DNA of 64,000 nt, taken from assembly GCF_024300645.1 (NCBI RefSeq), contig NZ_CP101291.1, forward strand, positions 1,612,001 through 1,676,000, given 5' to 3'. The notes under the pieces are model-generated. The model was not told the DNA's origin, made no database searches, and saw nothing but the letters and a program-made list of their open reading frames with translations. The DNA is from Alteromonas sp. LMIT006. GTDB taxonomy: Bacteria > Pseudomonadota > Gammaproteobacteria > Enterobacterales > Alteromonadaceae. The translations under genes and the position numbers were made by a program. Below, piece after piece: positions 51,645-62,209 of the stretch; the first letter of the stretch is position 1, and the number at the start of each line of letters is the position of its first letter.

Positions 51645-52836
51645 TTTAGCTTTGGCACTTGCTCTTACTAGAGCTGGGATAATAATTTCAAGGTTTTTTT
51701 TATTTTTTTACATAGCTAAAAGACTGAGTGTTGAGGAATTTGGTCAATATAACTTATATATTGTGTTTCTCTCAATTGGTGTTTTTGTAATTGGTTTTGA
51801 TGTATATAATTTTTTTAATAAAGAAGTTGCTAGAGTTTTTGCTTCTGGGATTGAAAAAGTAAAATATTTATTACGTACTCAATTTTCACTTTATTATTTC
51901 GTTTATATAATTTTATTGATAATTACTTTTTATTATATTGGTACTTTAGAATTTTTTATTATTTTTATACTTATCTCTGAACATTTTGTACAGGAAGTAT
52001 CAAGGGTACTTAATTTTGTTGATGAGCAATTGATGTCCGCACTATTGATTTTTGCTCGTTCTGTTTTTTATCCCCTCTTATTATTGATTTTTAGTTTTTA
52101 TAGTGGTGATGTATCTTTATCACTGTTAATATATTTGTGGACGGCAAGTAATGGATTGGTTTTATTATTTTCCATTGTTTTTTTTGTTAAAAAGTTTGGT
52201 ATCACAATATTAATACCAAGGATTCGTGGAATTAATAGGTATAAAAAAAATATTTTTTATGGTTGTCTTGTTTTCTTTCCAGGCTCAATAGGTTTTAAGG
52301 TTGTAGAGTTTCAAGATAGAATCTTAGCATCTAATTTTTTAAGTGATTTTGATTTAGGTATTATTTCATTTTTTAGCTCTTTAGCAAGCATAATTCCTAC
52401 TTTGTATCTAACTATATTCATTCCATTGCGTTTGCCTAATCTTATAAATAATAAATTAAACTTTCATTCTTTTTTAAAGGAGTCATTGTTTTTTTTAGTG
52501 ATTTTTTTTGTACTGATATTAGTGCTAGTTAATTTTTTGGTAATTTATCTCTACACTGATTATGAACATTTTTTAATTTTGGGATTTTGTTTGATTGCTA
52601 CTCAGTTTATAATTAGCCTATCTCTTGTGTTTCATTACATCATTTATGCGTTGAGTGATTGTCGATATATTTCTTTACCGCCTTTTTTAGTGCTGCTGTT
52701 TACATTTGTAATGTCCTTTTATATGGAATCCGGTGCTGATATTTTTGAAATTGTAGTTGTTTTCACTTCTTCTTCTTTCTTGCTTCTTGCTTCTAGGTTC
52801 TTTATATTTAAATATTGTGTTTCAAAGGATTGCTAA
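51628..52836 (+). CDS. wzx: Repeat-unit flippase (Wzx-like)
   Basis: A 402-residue polysaccharide-transporter-family protein with about 12 membrane segments. The N-terminus LALTRAGIIISRFFLFFYIAKRLSVEEFGQYNLY is characteristic of Wzx/MOP flippases (R-x-L-x-x-EEFG-x-Y). It moves undecaprenyl-linked units across the inner membrane. The stop overlaps the next gene as TAATG. Confidence 0.85.
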   Translation: MLQLNSLALALALTRAGIIISRFFLFFYIAKRLSVEEFGQYNLYIVFLSIGVFVIGFDVYNFFNKEVARVFASGIEKVKYLLRTQFSLYYFVYIILLIITFYYIGTLEFFIIFILISEHFVQEVSRVLNFVDEQLMSALLIFARSVFYPLLLLIFSFYSGDVSLSLLIYLWTASNGLVLLFSIVFFVKKFGITILIPRIRGINRYKKNIFYGCLVFFPGSIGFKVVEFQDRILASNFLSDFDLGIISFFSSLASIIPTLYLTIFIPLRLPNLINNKLNFHSFLKESLFFLVIFFVLILVLVNFLVIYLYTDYEHFLILGFCLIATQFIISLSLVFHYIIYALSDCRYISLPPFLVLLFTFVMSFYMESGADIFEIVVVFTSSSFLLLASRFFIFKYCVSKDC

Positions 52837-53333
52837 TGTTGCTTTCAAAATTAATTATGTTAGTTAAAAAGTTTTTTTCTATTATAAAGTATCTTGATAG
52901 ATATTCGCAATATTATTTTTACTATGATAAATATGATATCTCAAAAACCTTTATATTTTCTGGACGTGATATAGAACTTTATGGCGGTGGTGTAATTAAA
53001 ATAAATGGACCTGGCTACTGTGGGAATAGGACTGTGATACAATCAGTTCAAGGTTGCAAAGTTGTTATTGGTTCTAATGTTTCTATTAGCCATAATGTAA
53101 GAATATACACTTCTAGTAGAAATCCACAAGATATAGTTAGTCAACGACAACATATTAGCTATATTGAAATGGATGTTTTAATTGGTGATAATTGCTGGAT
53201 AGGAGCTAATGTTTTTATCAATCCTGGTGTGGTAATTGGGAATAATTCTGTGGTTGGTGCAAATAGTGTTGTTACAAAGAACATTCCACCTAATTCTGTG
53301 TTTGCAGGTTGTCCTGCAAAAAAAATTGGTTGA
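52836..53333 (+). CDS. Hexapeptide-repeat acyltransferase
   Basis: A 165-residue left-handed beta-helix acetyltransferase of the maa/nodL type. Hexapeptide turns are visible from about 75 ([15 protein letters not shown]) to the end ([47 protein letters not shown]). The extended N-terminus has a hydrophobic stretch. ATG at 52836 fused to the wzx stop is chosen over 52815. It probably acetylates a sugar of the repeat unit. Confidence 0.82.
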   Translation: MLLSKLIMLVKKFFSIIKYLDRYSQYYFYYDKYDISKTFIFSGRDIELYGGGVIKINGPGYCGNRTVIQSVQGCKVVIGSNVSISHNVRIYTSSRNPQDIVSQRQHISYIEMDVLIGDNCWIGANVFINPGVVIGNNSVVGANSVVTKNIPPNSVFAGCPAKKIG

Positions 53334-53341
53334 AGGTTTTT

Positions 53342-53827
53342 ATGTTTAAATTTTATCAAGAGCTATATTGTTTAGGCAGTAATACAAAAGGAAAGTTTTT
53401 TATCTTTTTTTTTCGTATTTCTTCCTATCAAGGTAGTAATATTTTATTACTTATCTTTTCTCGGTTATTTAGATTGTTTTATTCAATTATTGTTCAATGG
53501 TTTATGGGTATCGATGTTCCCCCACTTACTAAGATTGGGTTTGGTTTCACTCTTTTTCATGGAACTGGCCTAGTTATTCATCGGAATACTATTATAGGAA
53601 AAAATGTGAGAGTAAGGCAGTCTACTACTATTGGTACTGCAAAATTTGATCATGATACTCCAGTTATAGGTGATAATGTAGATATTGGAGCTAACACGGT
53701 TATTATTGGTGCAATTAATGTTGGCGATAATGTCATAATAGGTGCCGGTTCAGTTGTTACGAAAGATATCCCTTCTAATTCTATAGTAGTGGGGAATCCA
53801 GCAAGGGTTGTGTATGAGAAGGGTTAA
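53342..53827 (+). CDS. Serine-acetyltransferase-like hexapeptide acyltransferase
   Basis: A 161-residue protein with the CysE-like active region [22 protein letters not shown] and the hexapeptide stretch [50 protein letters not shown]. Such short CysE relatives are common in glycan clusters (WcaB/EpsC types), where they O-acetylate sugars. ATG at 53342 with GAAGG upstream is used. It overlaps the next gene by 14 bp. Confidence 0.82.
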   Translation: MFKFYQELYCLGSNTKGKFFIFFFRISSYQGSNILLLIFSRLFRLFYSIIVQWFMGIDVPPLTKIGFGFTLFHGTGLVIHRNTIIGKNVRVRQSTTIGTAKFDHDTPVIGDNVDIGANTVIIGAINVGDNVIIGAGSVVTKDIPSNSIVVGNPARVVYEKG

Positions 53828-54860
53828 AGTGATCGTAGTTGGTTCTTCACGCCAGACTAGAGGTGGGATAACTAGTGTAATTAAGGCTTATGAAAACTCT
53901 GATATTTGGGACAAATTCAATTGTGTTTGGGTTGAATCTCACATAGATAGTGGAATATTTAATAAGCTGTTTTATTTTATGGTTGGGCTTATAAAGTTTT
54001 TATTTGAAATTGGTGGTGCAGATATTGTGCATATACATCATAGCGAACCTGTTTCAACAATACGAAAAATTCCTTTCATTTTATTAACTAAATTATTTAG
54101 AAAAAAACTAATTATGCACTTCCACTCTTTTTCTGCTGACACTACTATATGTGGAAAATTTAGGGACTTATATAAGTTTGTGTTTAAAAAGTCGGACTTT
54201 GTAATAGTTTTATCCGAATACTGGAAGGATCTACTTTATCATGAGTTTGAATTATGTGAAAAAGTTCATGTCATTTATAATCCTTGTCTACCATTGAAAG
54301 ATAACATTGTTACTAGAGAAAAAACCATTTTATTTGCTGGAACAATAACTAGTAGAAAAGGTTATAGTGTTCTTTTAAAAGCTTTCTCGATGTTTAATAA
54401 AAAGATTCCTGGTTGGAATTTGGTGTTCGCCGGTAATGGGGAGATTGAAAAAGCAAGAAGAGAAGCAAGAGATTATGGAATAATTGATAATACCAAGTTT
54501 TTGGGATGGGTTTCGGGGACTGATAAAGAAAAAGTCTTTGAAAGTGCTTCAATATTCTGTTTGCCTAGTTTTGCAGAGGGTTTTCCCATGGCTGTGTTAG
54601 ATGCCGTTTCATTCGGTGTTCCAGTTATTACAACACCTGTAGGTGGTATTCTTGATGCTTTTGAACATAAAAGTAACGCACTTATTTTTGAGCCTGGAGA
54701 CAGTGACGCGTTATGCTTGTGTTTAGAAGAATTAGCTTTAAATAATTCTTTAAGGGAAAGTATTAAACTACAAGCATTTAAAACTGCTAAGGATAGATTT
54801 GAAATTCAAACTTTAAATACTCTAATGGAAAAGTTGTATCTTCGGTTGTTGATGCACTAA
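53814..54860 (+). CDS. GT4 glycosyltransferase
   Basis: A 348-residue retaining GT-B enzyme. Motifs are RGGITSVI at the N-terminus, [30 protein letters not shown], and the E-x7-E donor site in [30 protein letters not shown]. The start is taken as ATG 53814 in the end of the acyltransferase gene. The donor could be GDP-fucose or GDP-mannose, given the downstream genes, but this is not shown by sequence. It is the last gene of the extreme AT-rich cassette. Confidence 0.86.
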   Translation: MRRVKVIVVGSSRQTRGGITSVIKAYENSDIWDKFNCVWVESHIDSGIFNKLFYFMVGLIKFLFEIGGADIVHIHHSEPVSTIRKIPFILLTKLFRKKLIMHFHSFSADTTICGKFRDLYKFVFKKSDFVIVLSEYWKDLLYHEFELCEKVHVIYNPCLPLKDNIVTREKTILFAGTITSRKGYSVLLKAFSMFNKKIPGWNLVFAGNGEIEKARREARDYGIIDNTKFLGWVSGTDKEKVFESASIFCLPSFAEGFPMAVLDAVSFGVPVITTPVGGILDAFEHKSNALIFEPGDSDALCLCLEELALNNSLRESIKLQAFKTAKDRFEIQTLNTLMEKLYLRLLMH

Positions 54861-54890
54861 TTTTACAAAATTTTAATTAAGGAAATTTAT

Positions 54891-56006
54891 ATGAAAAAAG
54901 CTTTAATAACTGGCGTAACAGGACAAGATGGTTCATATTTAGCTGAATTCTTGTTACAAAAAGGTTATGAAGTCCATGGTATTAAACGTCGTGCATCAAG
55001 TTTTAACACTGAGCGTGTAGATCACATCTATCAAGATGTCCACGAAGATAATCCTAAGTTTTTTTTACACTATGGTGATTTAACAGATACATCAAATCTC
55101 ACCCGTATTTTGAAAGAGGTTCAGCCAGATGAGGTTTACAACTTAGGTGCACAAAGCCATGTTGCTGTCTCATTTGAATCACCTGAATATACTGCAGATG
55201 TAGATGCTATTGGAACATTGCGCTTGTTAGAGGCTATACGTTTTTTAGGTTTAGAAAAGAAAACTAAGTTTTATCAAGCTTCGACCTCTGAACTTTACGG
55301 TGAAGTACAAGAAATTCCACAAAAAGAATCAACACCATTTCACCCTCGTTCACCATATGCTGTAGCTAAAATGTATGCTTACTGGATAGCAGTAAACTAT
55401 CGCGAATCATATGGTATGTACGCATGTAACGGTATTCTATTTAACCATGAATCACCTCGTCGTGGTGAAACATTCGTTACACGTAAGATTACTCGTGGAT
55501 TATCTAATATTTCGCAAGGTTTAGAAAAATGTTTATATCTAGGAAATATGGATGCACTTCGTGACTGGGGGCATGCTAAAGATTATGTTCGTATGCAGTG
55601 GATGATGCTTCAACAAGATACCCCTGAAGATTTTGTGATTGCAACCGGTAAGCAAATTTCTGTACGTGAGTTTGTAACACTTTCGGCTAAAGAGCTCGGT
55701 ATAACCTTAGAGTTTAGTGGTGAAGGGGTTAATGAAATTGCCACTGTAGCTGCTATTGAAGGTGATAATGCTGAAGCACTAAGTTTAGGTGATGTAATTG
55801 TTCGCATAGACCCTCGTTACTTCCGCCCTGCAGAGGTAGAAACGTTACTTGGCGATCCAACAAAAGCGAAACAAAAATTAGGTTGGGAACCTGAAATTAC
55901 TGTAGAAGAGATGTGTGCTGAAATGGTGCAAAGTGATCTAGCTAAAGCCAAACAGCATGCAATTTTAAAGTCGCACGGTTATGACATTAGTGTTTCTGTA
56001 GAGTAA
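54891..56006 (+). CDS. gmd: GDP-mannose 4,6-dehydratase
   Basis: A 371-residue SDR enzyme that turns GDP-mannose into GDP-4-keto-6-deoxymannose. Motifs are [15 protein letters not shown] (NADP site), [45 protein letters not shown] (catalytic Tyr/Lys) and [24 protein letters not shown] precedes the ATG. fcl follows after a small hairpin. Confidence 0.96.
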   Translation: MKKALITGVTGQDGSYLAEFLLQKGYEVHGIKRRASSFNTERVDHIYQDVHEDNPKFFLHYGDLTDTSNLTRILKEVQPDEVYNLGAQSHVAVSFESPEYTADVDAIGTLRLLEAIRFLGLEKKTKFYQASTSELYGEVQEIPQKESTPFHPRSPYAVAKMYAYWIAVNYRESYGMYACNGILFNHESPRRGETFVTRKITRGLSNISQGLEKCLYLGNMDALRDWGHAKDYVRMQWMMLQQDTPEDFVIATGKQISVREFVTLSAKELGITLEFSGEGVNEIATVAAIEGDNAEALSLGDVIVRIDPRYFRPAEVETLLGDPTKAKQKLGWEPEITVEEMCAEMVQSDLAKAKQHAILKSHGYDISVSVE

Positions 56007-56034
56007 CTATAAGCCTTATAATCATAAACTTATT

Positions 56035-56060
56035 AACCCAGCGTAAATCTGGGTTTTATT
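56035..56060 (+). terminator. Small hairpin between gmd and fcl
   Basis: AACCCAG / CTGGGTT with a 7-nt loop, followed by TTATT. It looks like a weak intrinsic terminator inside the operon and could reduce read-through into fcl. Confidence 0.45.
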
Positions 56061-56072
56061 ATGGAAAGAGCA

Positions 56073-57038
56073 ATGCAAGCTAAAACTATTTTTGTCGCTG
56101 GCCATAACGGAATGGTTGGCAGTGCAATTGTTAGGCAATTACAAAAGCAACCTGAAGTGACCGTTATCACTCGCTCTCGCTCAGAGTTAAATCTATTGGA
56201 CCAAAGTGCTGTTGCTAATTTTTTTGAATCGAATGATATTGAACAAGTGTATTTAGCTGCGGCTAAGGTTGGTGGGATTATTGCTAATAATACTTACCCT
56301 GCAGAGTTTATATATGAGAACTTGATGATTCAAAATAATATAATTCATAGTGCTCATTTAGCTGGGGTAAATGACTTGCTGTTTTTGGGGTCTTCATGTA
56401 TTTACCCTAAATTAGCTGAACAACCAATGCAAGAAAGTGCCTTATTAACAGGTACGTTAGAGCCAACTAATGAACCATACGCAATTGCTAAAATTTCCGG
56501 CATTAAAATGTGTGAATCATATAACCGACAATATGGGCGAAATTATCGCTCAGTGATGCCAACAAATTTATATGGTGAAAATGATAACTTTCATCCAGAA
56601 AACTCTCATGTAATACCTGCATTATTAAGACGCTTCCATGAGGCAAAATTAGCTGGTGATGACAAGGTTATTGCTTGGGGCTCAGGTAAACCTATGCGTG
56701 AATTCTTACATGTTGATGATATGGCTGCAGCCTCTATTCATATTATGAACCTTAGTAATGATGTTTATAACTCAAATACACAAGAGATGCTTAGCCATAT
56801 TAATGTGGGTACGGGTATCGATTGTACTATTCGTGAGTTAGTAGAAACTGTAGCTAAAGTTGTTGGCTTTAAAGGTGATATTGAATTTGATACTTCAAAA
56901 CCAGATGGTGCGCCTCGTAAGCTTATGGATGTTTCTAGATTAAAGTCTTTGGGTTGGCAATATAAAATCAGCCTAGAGGAAGGGTTAACACAGACGTATG
57001 AGTGGTTCTTAGCCAACCAAGACAACTTTAGAAAATAG
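56073..57038 (+). CDS. fcl: GDP-L-fucose synthase
   Basis: A 321-residue epimerase/reductase completing GDP-L-fucose. Motifs are [49 protein letters not shown] and [16 protein letters not shown] at 56073 has GGAAAGAG just upstream; ATG at 56061 is in frame but lacks a site. With gmd and manC it gives GDP-fucose for the surface glycan. The gmm start follows directly. Confidence 0.95.
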   Translation: MQAKTIFVAGHNGMVGSAIVRQLQKQPEVTVITRSRSELNLLDQSAVANFFESNDIEQVYLAAAKVGGIIANNTYPAEFIYENLMIQNNIIHSAHLAGVNDLLFLGSSCIYPKLAEQPMQESALLTGTLEPTNEPYAIAKISGIKMCESYNRQYGRNYRSVMPTNLYGENDNFHPENSHVIPALLRRFHEAKLAGDDKVIAWGSGKPMREFLHVDDMAAASIHIMNLSNDVYNSNTQEMLSHINVGTGIDCTIRELVETVAKVVGFKGDIEFDTSKPDGAPRKLMDVSRLKSLGWQYKISLEEGLTQTYEWFLANQDNFRK

Positions 57039-57039
57039 T

Positions 57040-57507
57040 ATGTTTTTAGAGCAAACAACGTTTGAGACAGTTATCGACAGTACCCCTCTGGTATCCATAG
57101 ACCTTGTTGTACTTAACGAAAATAATGAAGCGTTACTTGGGCAAAGGTTAAACCGCCCAGCTGAAGGGTTTTGGTTTGTTCCAGGTGGTCGTATTTTAAA
57201 AAATGAGTCACTGGCTAATGCTTTTAAAAGGCTAACACTAAATGAATTAGGAATTGAACTTGAATTATCAATTGCTGAACTGCTTGGCCCTTATGATCAT
57301 TTTTATGATGACTGTGTATTTAACGATAAAATAAAAACACACTATGTCGCAATTGCTTATGTATTAAGGCTTACAAAGCAACAGCTTGATGCATTACCAT
57401 TAAACGAACAGCATGCAGCATATAAATGGCTTAGTTTTGATGAATTACTCAAATCGCCTATGGTCCACAAGCATACAAAATGGTATTTTGAAGCATTAAT
57501 AGAATAA
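57040..57507 (+). CDS. gmm: GDP-mannose mannosyl hydrolase (Nudix-like)
   Basis: A 155-residue GDP-sugar hydrolase of the Gmm/WcaH type. VSIDLVVLNENNEALLGQRLNRPAEGFWFVPGGRI is the start of the modified Nudix box (GGRILKNESLANAFKRLTLNELGI), in which one of the standard Glu residues is altered, as in all GDPMH enzymes. It hydrolyses GDP-mannose or GDP-fucose and may tune the pool. It is placed in the usual spot after fcl. Confidence 0.9.
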   Translation: MFLEQTTFETVIDSTPLVSIDLVVLNENNEALLGQRLNRPAEGFWFVPGGRILKNESLANAFKRLTLNELGIELELSIAELLGPYDHFYDDCVFNDKIKTHYVAIAYVLRLTKQQLDALPLNEQHAAYKWLSFDELLKSPMVHKHTKWYFEALIE

Positions 57508-57522
57508 ACACAGGGAATTATT

Positions 57523-58926
57523 ATGATTTTACCAGTAATCATGGCGGGTGGTTCAGGCACACGCTTATGGCCATTATCGCGTGGCAACTATCCAAAACAA
57601 TTTTTATCGCTTAACGGCGATCAGACAATGCTACAAGATACGCTAAACCGCTTAACGGGCTTAGCGCACTCAGCAGCCATGTTAATTTGTAATGAAGAAC
57701 ACCGTTTTATTGTAGCAGAGCAAGTGCGACAATTAGATACAGACCATGGCGGTATATTTTTAGAGCCAGTAGGCCGTAACACGGCACCAGCTATTGCTTT
57801 GGCTGCTTTTAAAGCCATTGAAAATGATCAAGATCCATTATTACTAGTACTTGCAGCAGACCATGTCATTGAAGACTCAGCGGCGTTTCAGGCTAGTGTA
57901 AATAAAGCAGCAGAGTTAGCAAACCAAGATAAATTAGTTACATTTGGTATTGTAGGTAACAGCCCTGAAACAGGTTATGGCTATATTAAACGAGGTGACG
58001 CTGTAGAGCATGGCTATGTGGTTGACAGTTTTGTTGAAAAGCCAAATTTAGAAACAGCCAAGCAGTATATTGAAAGCGGTGATTACTACTGGAATAGTGG
58101 TATGTTTTTATTTAAAGCAAGTCGCTATTTAGAAGAATTAAAAGTATTTCGTCCCGATATCTACGAGGCCTGTGAAAAAGCCATTGCAGTTCAAAACAGC
58201 GATATGGACTTTATTCGCGTAGATAAAGCTGCTTTTGAGTCCTGCCCTGATGAGTCGATTGATTATGCTGTAATGGAACACACGAAAGATGCTGTTGTTG
58301 TGCCTATGGATGCAGGCTGGAGCGACGTCGGTGGTTTTGCTGCCCTTTGGGAAGTGTCGTCAAAAGATGAAAATGGCAATGCCTTTAAAGGTAATGTAAA
58401 AGCGGTAGATACAATAAATACACTTGTATTTGGTGAGGATAAACTCGTCGCAACAGTAGGTGTTGAAGACCTAGTGATTGTAAATACGAAAGACGCTATT
58501 TTAGTTGCCCATAAAGATAAATCACAACAAGTTAAAGCGATTGTAAACCAGTTAAAAGCGGAAGGACGTTCAGAAGTGACTTTCCACCGTGAAGTGTATC
58601 GTCCATGGGGTAAATACGATTCAGTTGATAATGGTGAGCGTTTCCAAGTCAAACGTATCACCGTAAAACCAGGTGCGAAGTTATCGGTACAAATGCACCA
58701 CCACCGCGCAGAGCATTGGATCGTGGTATCGGGTACTGCAAAAGTGCAAATTGATGATACAGAGCAATATATAACAGAGAATGAATCAGTTTATATTCCA
58801 ATTACAGCTGTCCATGCTCTAGAAAATCCTGGAAATATTCCACTCGAATTAATTGAGGTTCAATCCGGCTCCTATCTTGGTGAAGACGATATAGTCCGTT
58901 TTGAAGATAAATATGGGAGAAAGTAA
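57523..58926 (+). CDS. manC: Mannose-1-phosphate guanylyltransferase / mannose-6-phosphate isomerase
   Basis: A 467-residue two-domain type II PMI-GMP. The N-terminal nucleotidyltransferase has [20 protein letters not shown] and [13 protein letters not shown]; the C-terminal cupin has [18 protein letters not shown]. It makes GDP-mannose, the substrate of gmd. AGGGA precedes the start. No phosphomannomutase gene is in the window, so ManB must come from elsewhere. Confidence 0.96.
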   Translation: MILPVIMAGGSGTRLWPLSRGNYPKQFLSLNGDQTMLQDTLNRLTGLAHSAAMLICNEEHRFIVAEQVRQLDTDHGGIFLEPVGRNTAPAIALAAFKAIENDQDPLLLVLAADHVIEDSAAFQASVNKAAELANQDKLVTFGIVGNSPETGYGYIKRGDAVEHGYVVDSFVEKPNLETAKQYIESGDYYWNSGMFLFKASRYLEELKVFRPDIYEACEKAIAVQNSDMDFIRVDKAAFESCPDESIDYAVMEHTKDAVVVPMDAGWSDVGGFAALWEVSSKDENGNAFKGNVKAVDTINTLVFGEDKLVATVGVEDLVIVNTKDAILVAHKDKSQQVKAIVNQLKAEGRSEVTFHREVYRPWGKYDSVDNGERFQVKRITVKPGAKLSVQMHHHRAEHWIVVSGTAKVQIDDTEQYITENESVYIPITAVHALENPGNIPLELIEVQSGSYLGEDDIVRFEDKYGRK

Positions 58927-58928
58927 TA

Positions 58929-59696
58929 TTGCTAAAATATACTAAAGTTTTTGGTTTTGACATCGTGACTAATCCAGTTCATGAAATAGTTCAAAAGTCC
59001 CTATGCGATACTGGGACCACAGTTGTGAATACAATAAATCCACACTCATATATTGAAACAAAAAAAGATAAGGTATTTTACTGCGCTCTTCAAAGTAGTG
59101 ATGTTCTAATTCCCGATGGAAGCGGAATTGAATTGGCAATTAAAATTATAAATAAAATTTCAGTAAAAAAGATAGCTGGGGCCGATTTGTTTCAGGAAAC
59201 TATGCGTGTATTGAATGTGTCTCATGGTAAAGTTTTTTTATTGGGATCTTCAGACAAAGTCTTAGCAAGTATAGTAAAAAATAGCAAAAATGAATTCCCG
59301 AATGTTACTGCAAAGGTTCTATCTCCTCCTTACAAAGAAACCTTTAATAAAAATGACATCACAGTCTTTGTTAATGCAATAAATGATTTTTCACCTGATG
59401 TTTTATTTGTAGGCTTAACAGCACCTAAACAAGAAAAATTAATCAACCAGTTGAAACATGACATTAATGTGAGCATGATAAGCGGTATAGGCGCTGTATT
59501 CGACTTTTACGCCGGAACTGTAAGGCGTCCCTCAGCTTTTTGGATAAACTTACATCTAGAATGGTTGGTTCGTCTGATTGGAGAACCTAAAAGATTATGG
59601 AGAAGAAATTTTGTTTCAACACCATTATTTTTATTTGAAATTATTCTCGCAAAGCTAAAAATAAAGACATTCAAAGGTAATAATAAATCTTGTTAA
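58929..59696 (+). CDS. WecG/TagA/CpsF-family (GT26) glycosyltransferase
   Basis: A 255-residue GT26 enzyme. TINPHSYIETKKD, SSDVLIPDGSGIELA, KIAGADLFQETM, FVGLTAPKQEKLI and the GAVFDFYAGTVRRPSAFWINLHLEWLVRLIGEP-type C-terminal block define the family. Members add the second sugar to a polyprenyl-PP-GlcNAc made by WecA, usually ManNAc or ManNAcA. The start is a TTG right after manC. Its presence beside a wecC remnant suggests an older ManNAcA-type glycan; its current donor is uncertain. Confidence 0.88.
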   Translation: MLKYTKVFGFDIVTNPVHEIVQKSLCDTGTTVVNTINPHSYIETKKDKVFYCALQSSDVLIPDGSGIELAIKIINKISVKKIAGADLFQETMRVLNVSHGKVFLLGSSDKVLASIVKNSKNEFPNVTAKVLSPPYKETFNKNDITVFVNAINDFSPDVLFVGLTAPKQEKLINQLKHDINVSMISGIGAVFDFYAGTVRRPSAFWINLHLEWLVRLIGEPKRLWRRNFVSTPLFLFEIILAKLKIKTFKGNNKSC

Positions 59697-59863
59697 TTTA
59701 GTTGGTAATATAATATCCCCGAAAAAGAGAGCAGTTTTAACGTTGTTTTAAAGCCTATTTCTTAGATGGATTAAAATACCTATACGAATACATGTTAATA
59801 TATTAATATTTTCACGAAATTTATCGAAAGTTCAAAGGGAGCTGCCTCGCAGTTTGTATCAAT

Positions 59864-60898
59864 ATGTCAAATATTTTAGTCACCGGTGGCGCCGGCTACA
59901 TCGGTTCACATACTCTCATCCAACTAATAGAACATGGTTATTCACCAGTTGTGTTTGATAGCCTTGTTAATGCATCTATTCTTGCCCTAGAGCGAGTTGA
60001 ACAAATCACTGAAACTACGATTCCGTTTGTACAAGGTGATATACGTGATGAAAACTCGTTAAGAGCTTTGTTTGAACAGTATGAATTTCAGTCTGTCATC
60101 CATTTTGCTGGATTAAAAGCGGTGGGTGAGTCGGTAGCAAATCCTATCATGTATTATGAAAATAATGTCTTTGGCAGTATGCAACTGTTTAAGATCATGT
60201 CGGAATATCAGGTCAGAAATATCGTGTTTTCTTCTTCCGCCACGGTATACGGTGACCCGGTTTCATTACCATTGCATGAGGCAATGCCTACTGGTGTACC
60301 CACAAACCCTTACGGCATGTCAAAGTTAATGATTGAGAATATACTGAAAGACCTTCATGTCAGTGATAACGACTGGCGCATTGTTAATTTACGTTATTTT
60401 AATCCGGTTGGTGCGCATAGTTCCGGGTTAATTGGCGAAGATCCCAATGGTATTCCTAATAATCTGATGCCATTTATTGCACAAACGGCAACGGGTCTTC
60501 GTCAAGAACTGTCTGTTTTTGGAAACGATTATGATACGCATGATGGAACCGGCGTCAGAGATTATATTCACGTTGTCGATTTGGCCTTTGGGCACATTCA
60601 AGCACTGAAAAAAATAGAATCTGAACGTGGTGTCTGGACAGTCAATTTGGGAACCGGTATGGGGTATTCGGTACTTGATATGGTCAAGGCATTTGAACAA
60701 GCTTCTGGCAAAATGGTGCCTTATGTTATTGTGGATCGTCGTCCGGGTGATGTGGCTGCGTGTTATGCGGATCCGTCTTATGCAAAAAAGGTATTAAATT
60801 GGGAGGCAAAAAGAGATCTAAATGATATGTGTCGTGATACTTGGAATTGGCAGTCCAAAAATCCTCAGGGATTTAATTCTATGGATCAAAAACCATAA
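59864..60898 (+). CDS. galE: UDP-glucose 4-epimerase
   Basis: A 344-residue SDR epimerase: GGAGYIGSHTLIQL, HFAGLKAVGES, SSSATVYGDP, YGMSK (catalytic Tyr/Lys), RYFNPVGAH and VRDYIHVVDLA. It interconverts UDP-Glc(NAc) and UDP-Gal(NAc). The AAGGGAG ribosome-like site lies 22 bp before the ATG, with a small CTGC/GCAG hairpin between them, which may shorten the effective spacing. Base composition returns here toward the backbone value. Confidence 0.94.
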   Translation: MSNILVTGGAGYIGSHTLIQLIEHGYSPVVFDSLVNASILALERVEQITETTIPFVQGDIRDENSLRALFEQYEFQSVIHFAGLKAVGESVANPIMYYENNVFGSMQLFKIMSEYQVRNIVFSSSATVYGDPVSLPLHEAMPTGVPTNPYGMSKLMIENILKDLHVSDNDWRIVNLRYFNPVGAHSSGLIGEDPNGIPNNLMPFIAQTATGLRQELSVFGNDYDTHDGTGVRDYIHVVDLAFGHIQALKKIESERGVWTVNLGTGMGYSVLDMVKAFEQASGKMVPYVIVDRRPGDVAACYADPSYAKKVLNWEAKRDLNDMCRDTWNWQSKNPQGFNSMDQKP

Positions 60899-60943
60899 AT
60901 ATTATGTCATGTGATAAGTTAAGTAGAATTTGTTATCGATAAA

Positions 60944-62086
60944 TTAATTAGATTTTGTTTTCTGCTCTTCCAAATTACTCAATTGGGAATTTGTTTTCAC
61001 AGGCCTCAAAGGAACAAACTCCCCCTCACTCTGCTTCATCGCCTCATCCATTAGCTCTGCTACACGTTTAGGCCAATTCCTAAGTAGCGTGATTGAGTAC
61101 AGCGCAAATGTAACCACAAATCCCCAAAACAATATCACTTCGGACACCACAAAATATTCACCCAACACACCCACTAATGCGCAGGTTGCACTGAATGAAC
61201 AGATGGTAAATAACGTAGCCAATTTACTTAGACCAACACGTTGAAATATGTGATGCAAATGGTCACGGTCCGGATAAAACGGTGACCGTCCTCGCTTGAC
61301 TCTGCGATACATAATTGCAGCCATATCCATCAAGGGCAGGGCAATTAACCACAGCGCCGTGACGGGGCGCATTATAGGAGTAGCAGTTGGCTGTGTAATG
61401 GTTAACAACATCCAAATCACCAAAAAACCAATCATCATTGAGCCAGCATCGCCCATAAAGACTCTGCGCTCTCGACCCAAGAACCCCATATTCATCATGA
61501 CGTAAGGCGCCATAGCGACGACCACAACGACGCACACATACGCAAGTTCATGTTGTTGGCTTAGATTCAATAAAACTGCCATGCCGGTAAATGTTACCAT
61601 CGACAACCCACCCAATAAGCCATCGATACCATCGACCATGTTAAAGGCGTTGATGGCGGCCAATACTGCAAATATTGTGACAACGGATGCAGCCCAACCA
61701 AGACTCATGTCACCCAACCCAAAGATATTCCCAATAAAATTGAGTTCCAATCCGGTGAAATACATCATGACACAGGTCAAAGCGACTTGAACGGCTAGAC
61801 GGTATTTGAAGCTGATATCAAATTTATCGTCAATAGCACCGACCACAATGAGGGTGAACAAACACAACAGCAAAAGTCCGGTGTGAGGTAAGATGTCAGG
61901 ATGAGAAAATAAAAAATAAGAAATGGAACTGAAAACGGCAATCCCGCCAACCAGAGGCACAACCCCTTCGTGTTGTTTACGAAGGTTCGGCGTATCGACT
62001 AACCCGATGTGTTTTGCCACTTTGCGAAGTACAAATAGCGCTGCAAAGGTAAAAAAGAAGACAAAAAAGAGCTCAATAATCATCAT
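60944..62086 (-). CDS. wecA: Undecaprenyl-phosphate GlcNAc-1-phosphate transferase
   Basis: A 380-residue polyprenyl-phosphate HexNAc-1-P transferase with about 11 membrane segments. Motifs are the Mg-binding DDKFDI, the catalytic NAFNMVDGIDGLLGG, GDAGSMMIGF and the HHIFQRVGLS carbohydrate loop. A hydrophilic C-terminal tail is present. It starts the lipid-linked unit on the inner leaflet. It is transcribed against the rest of the locus and diverges from the WbpM-like gene. Confidence 0.93.
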   Translation of the reverse strand: MMIIELFFVFFFTFAALFVLRKVAKHIGLVDTPNLRKQHEGVVPLVGGIAVFSSISYFLFSHPDILPHTGLLLLCLFTLIVVGAIDDKFDISFKYRLAVQVALTCVMMYFTGLELNFIGNIFGLGDMSLGWAASVVTIFAVLAAINAFNMVDGIDGLLGGLSMVTFTGMAVLLNLSQQHELAYVCVVVVVAMAPYVMMNMGFLGRERRVFMGDAGSMMIGFLVIWMLLTITQPTATPIMRPVTALWLIALPLMDMAAIMYRRVKRGRSPFYPDRDHLHHIFQRVGLSKLATLFTICSFSATCALVGVLGEYFVVSEVILFWGFVVTFALYSITLLRNWPKRVAELMDEAMKQSEGEFVPLRPVKTNSQLSNLEEQKTKSN

Positions 62087-62209
62087 ATTCCATTAAATTC
62101 GTCTTGAACGTGGTGAGTATAGCACATAAACTGAACATTGACGATGCATGTAATATGATGGTTTTGTGACATAATATTACGGATGCAATAAGGGCATGAA
62201 AACACCGAT

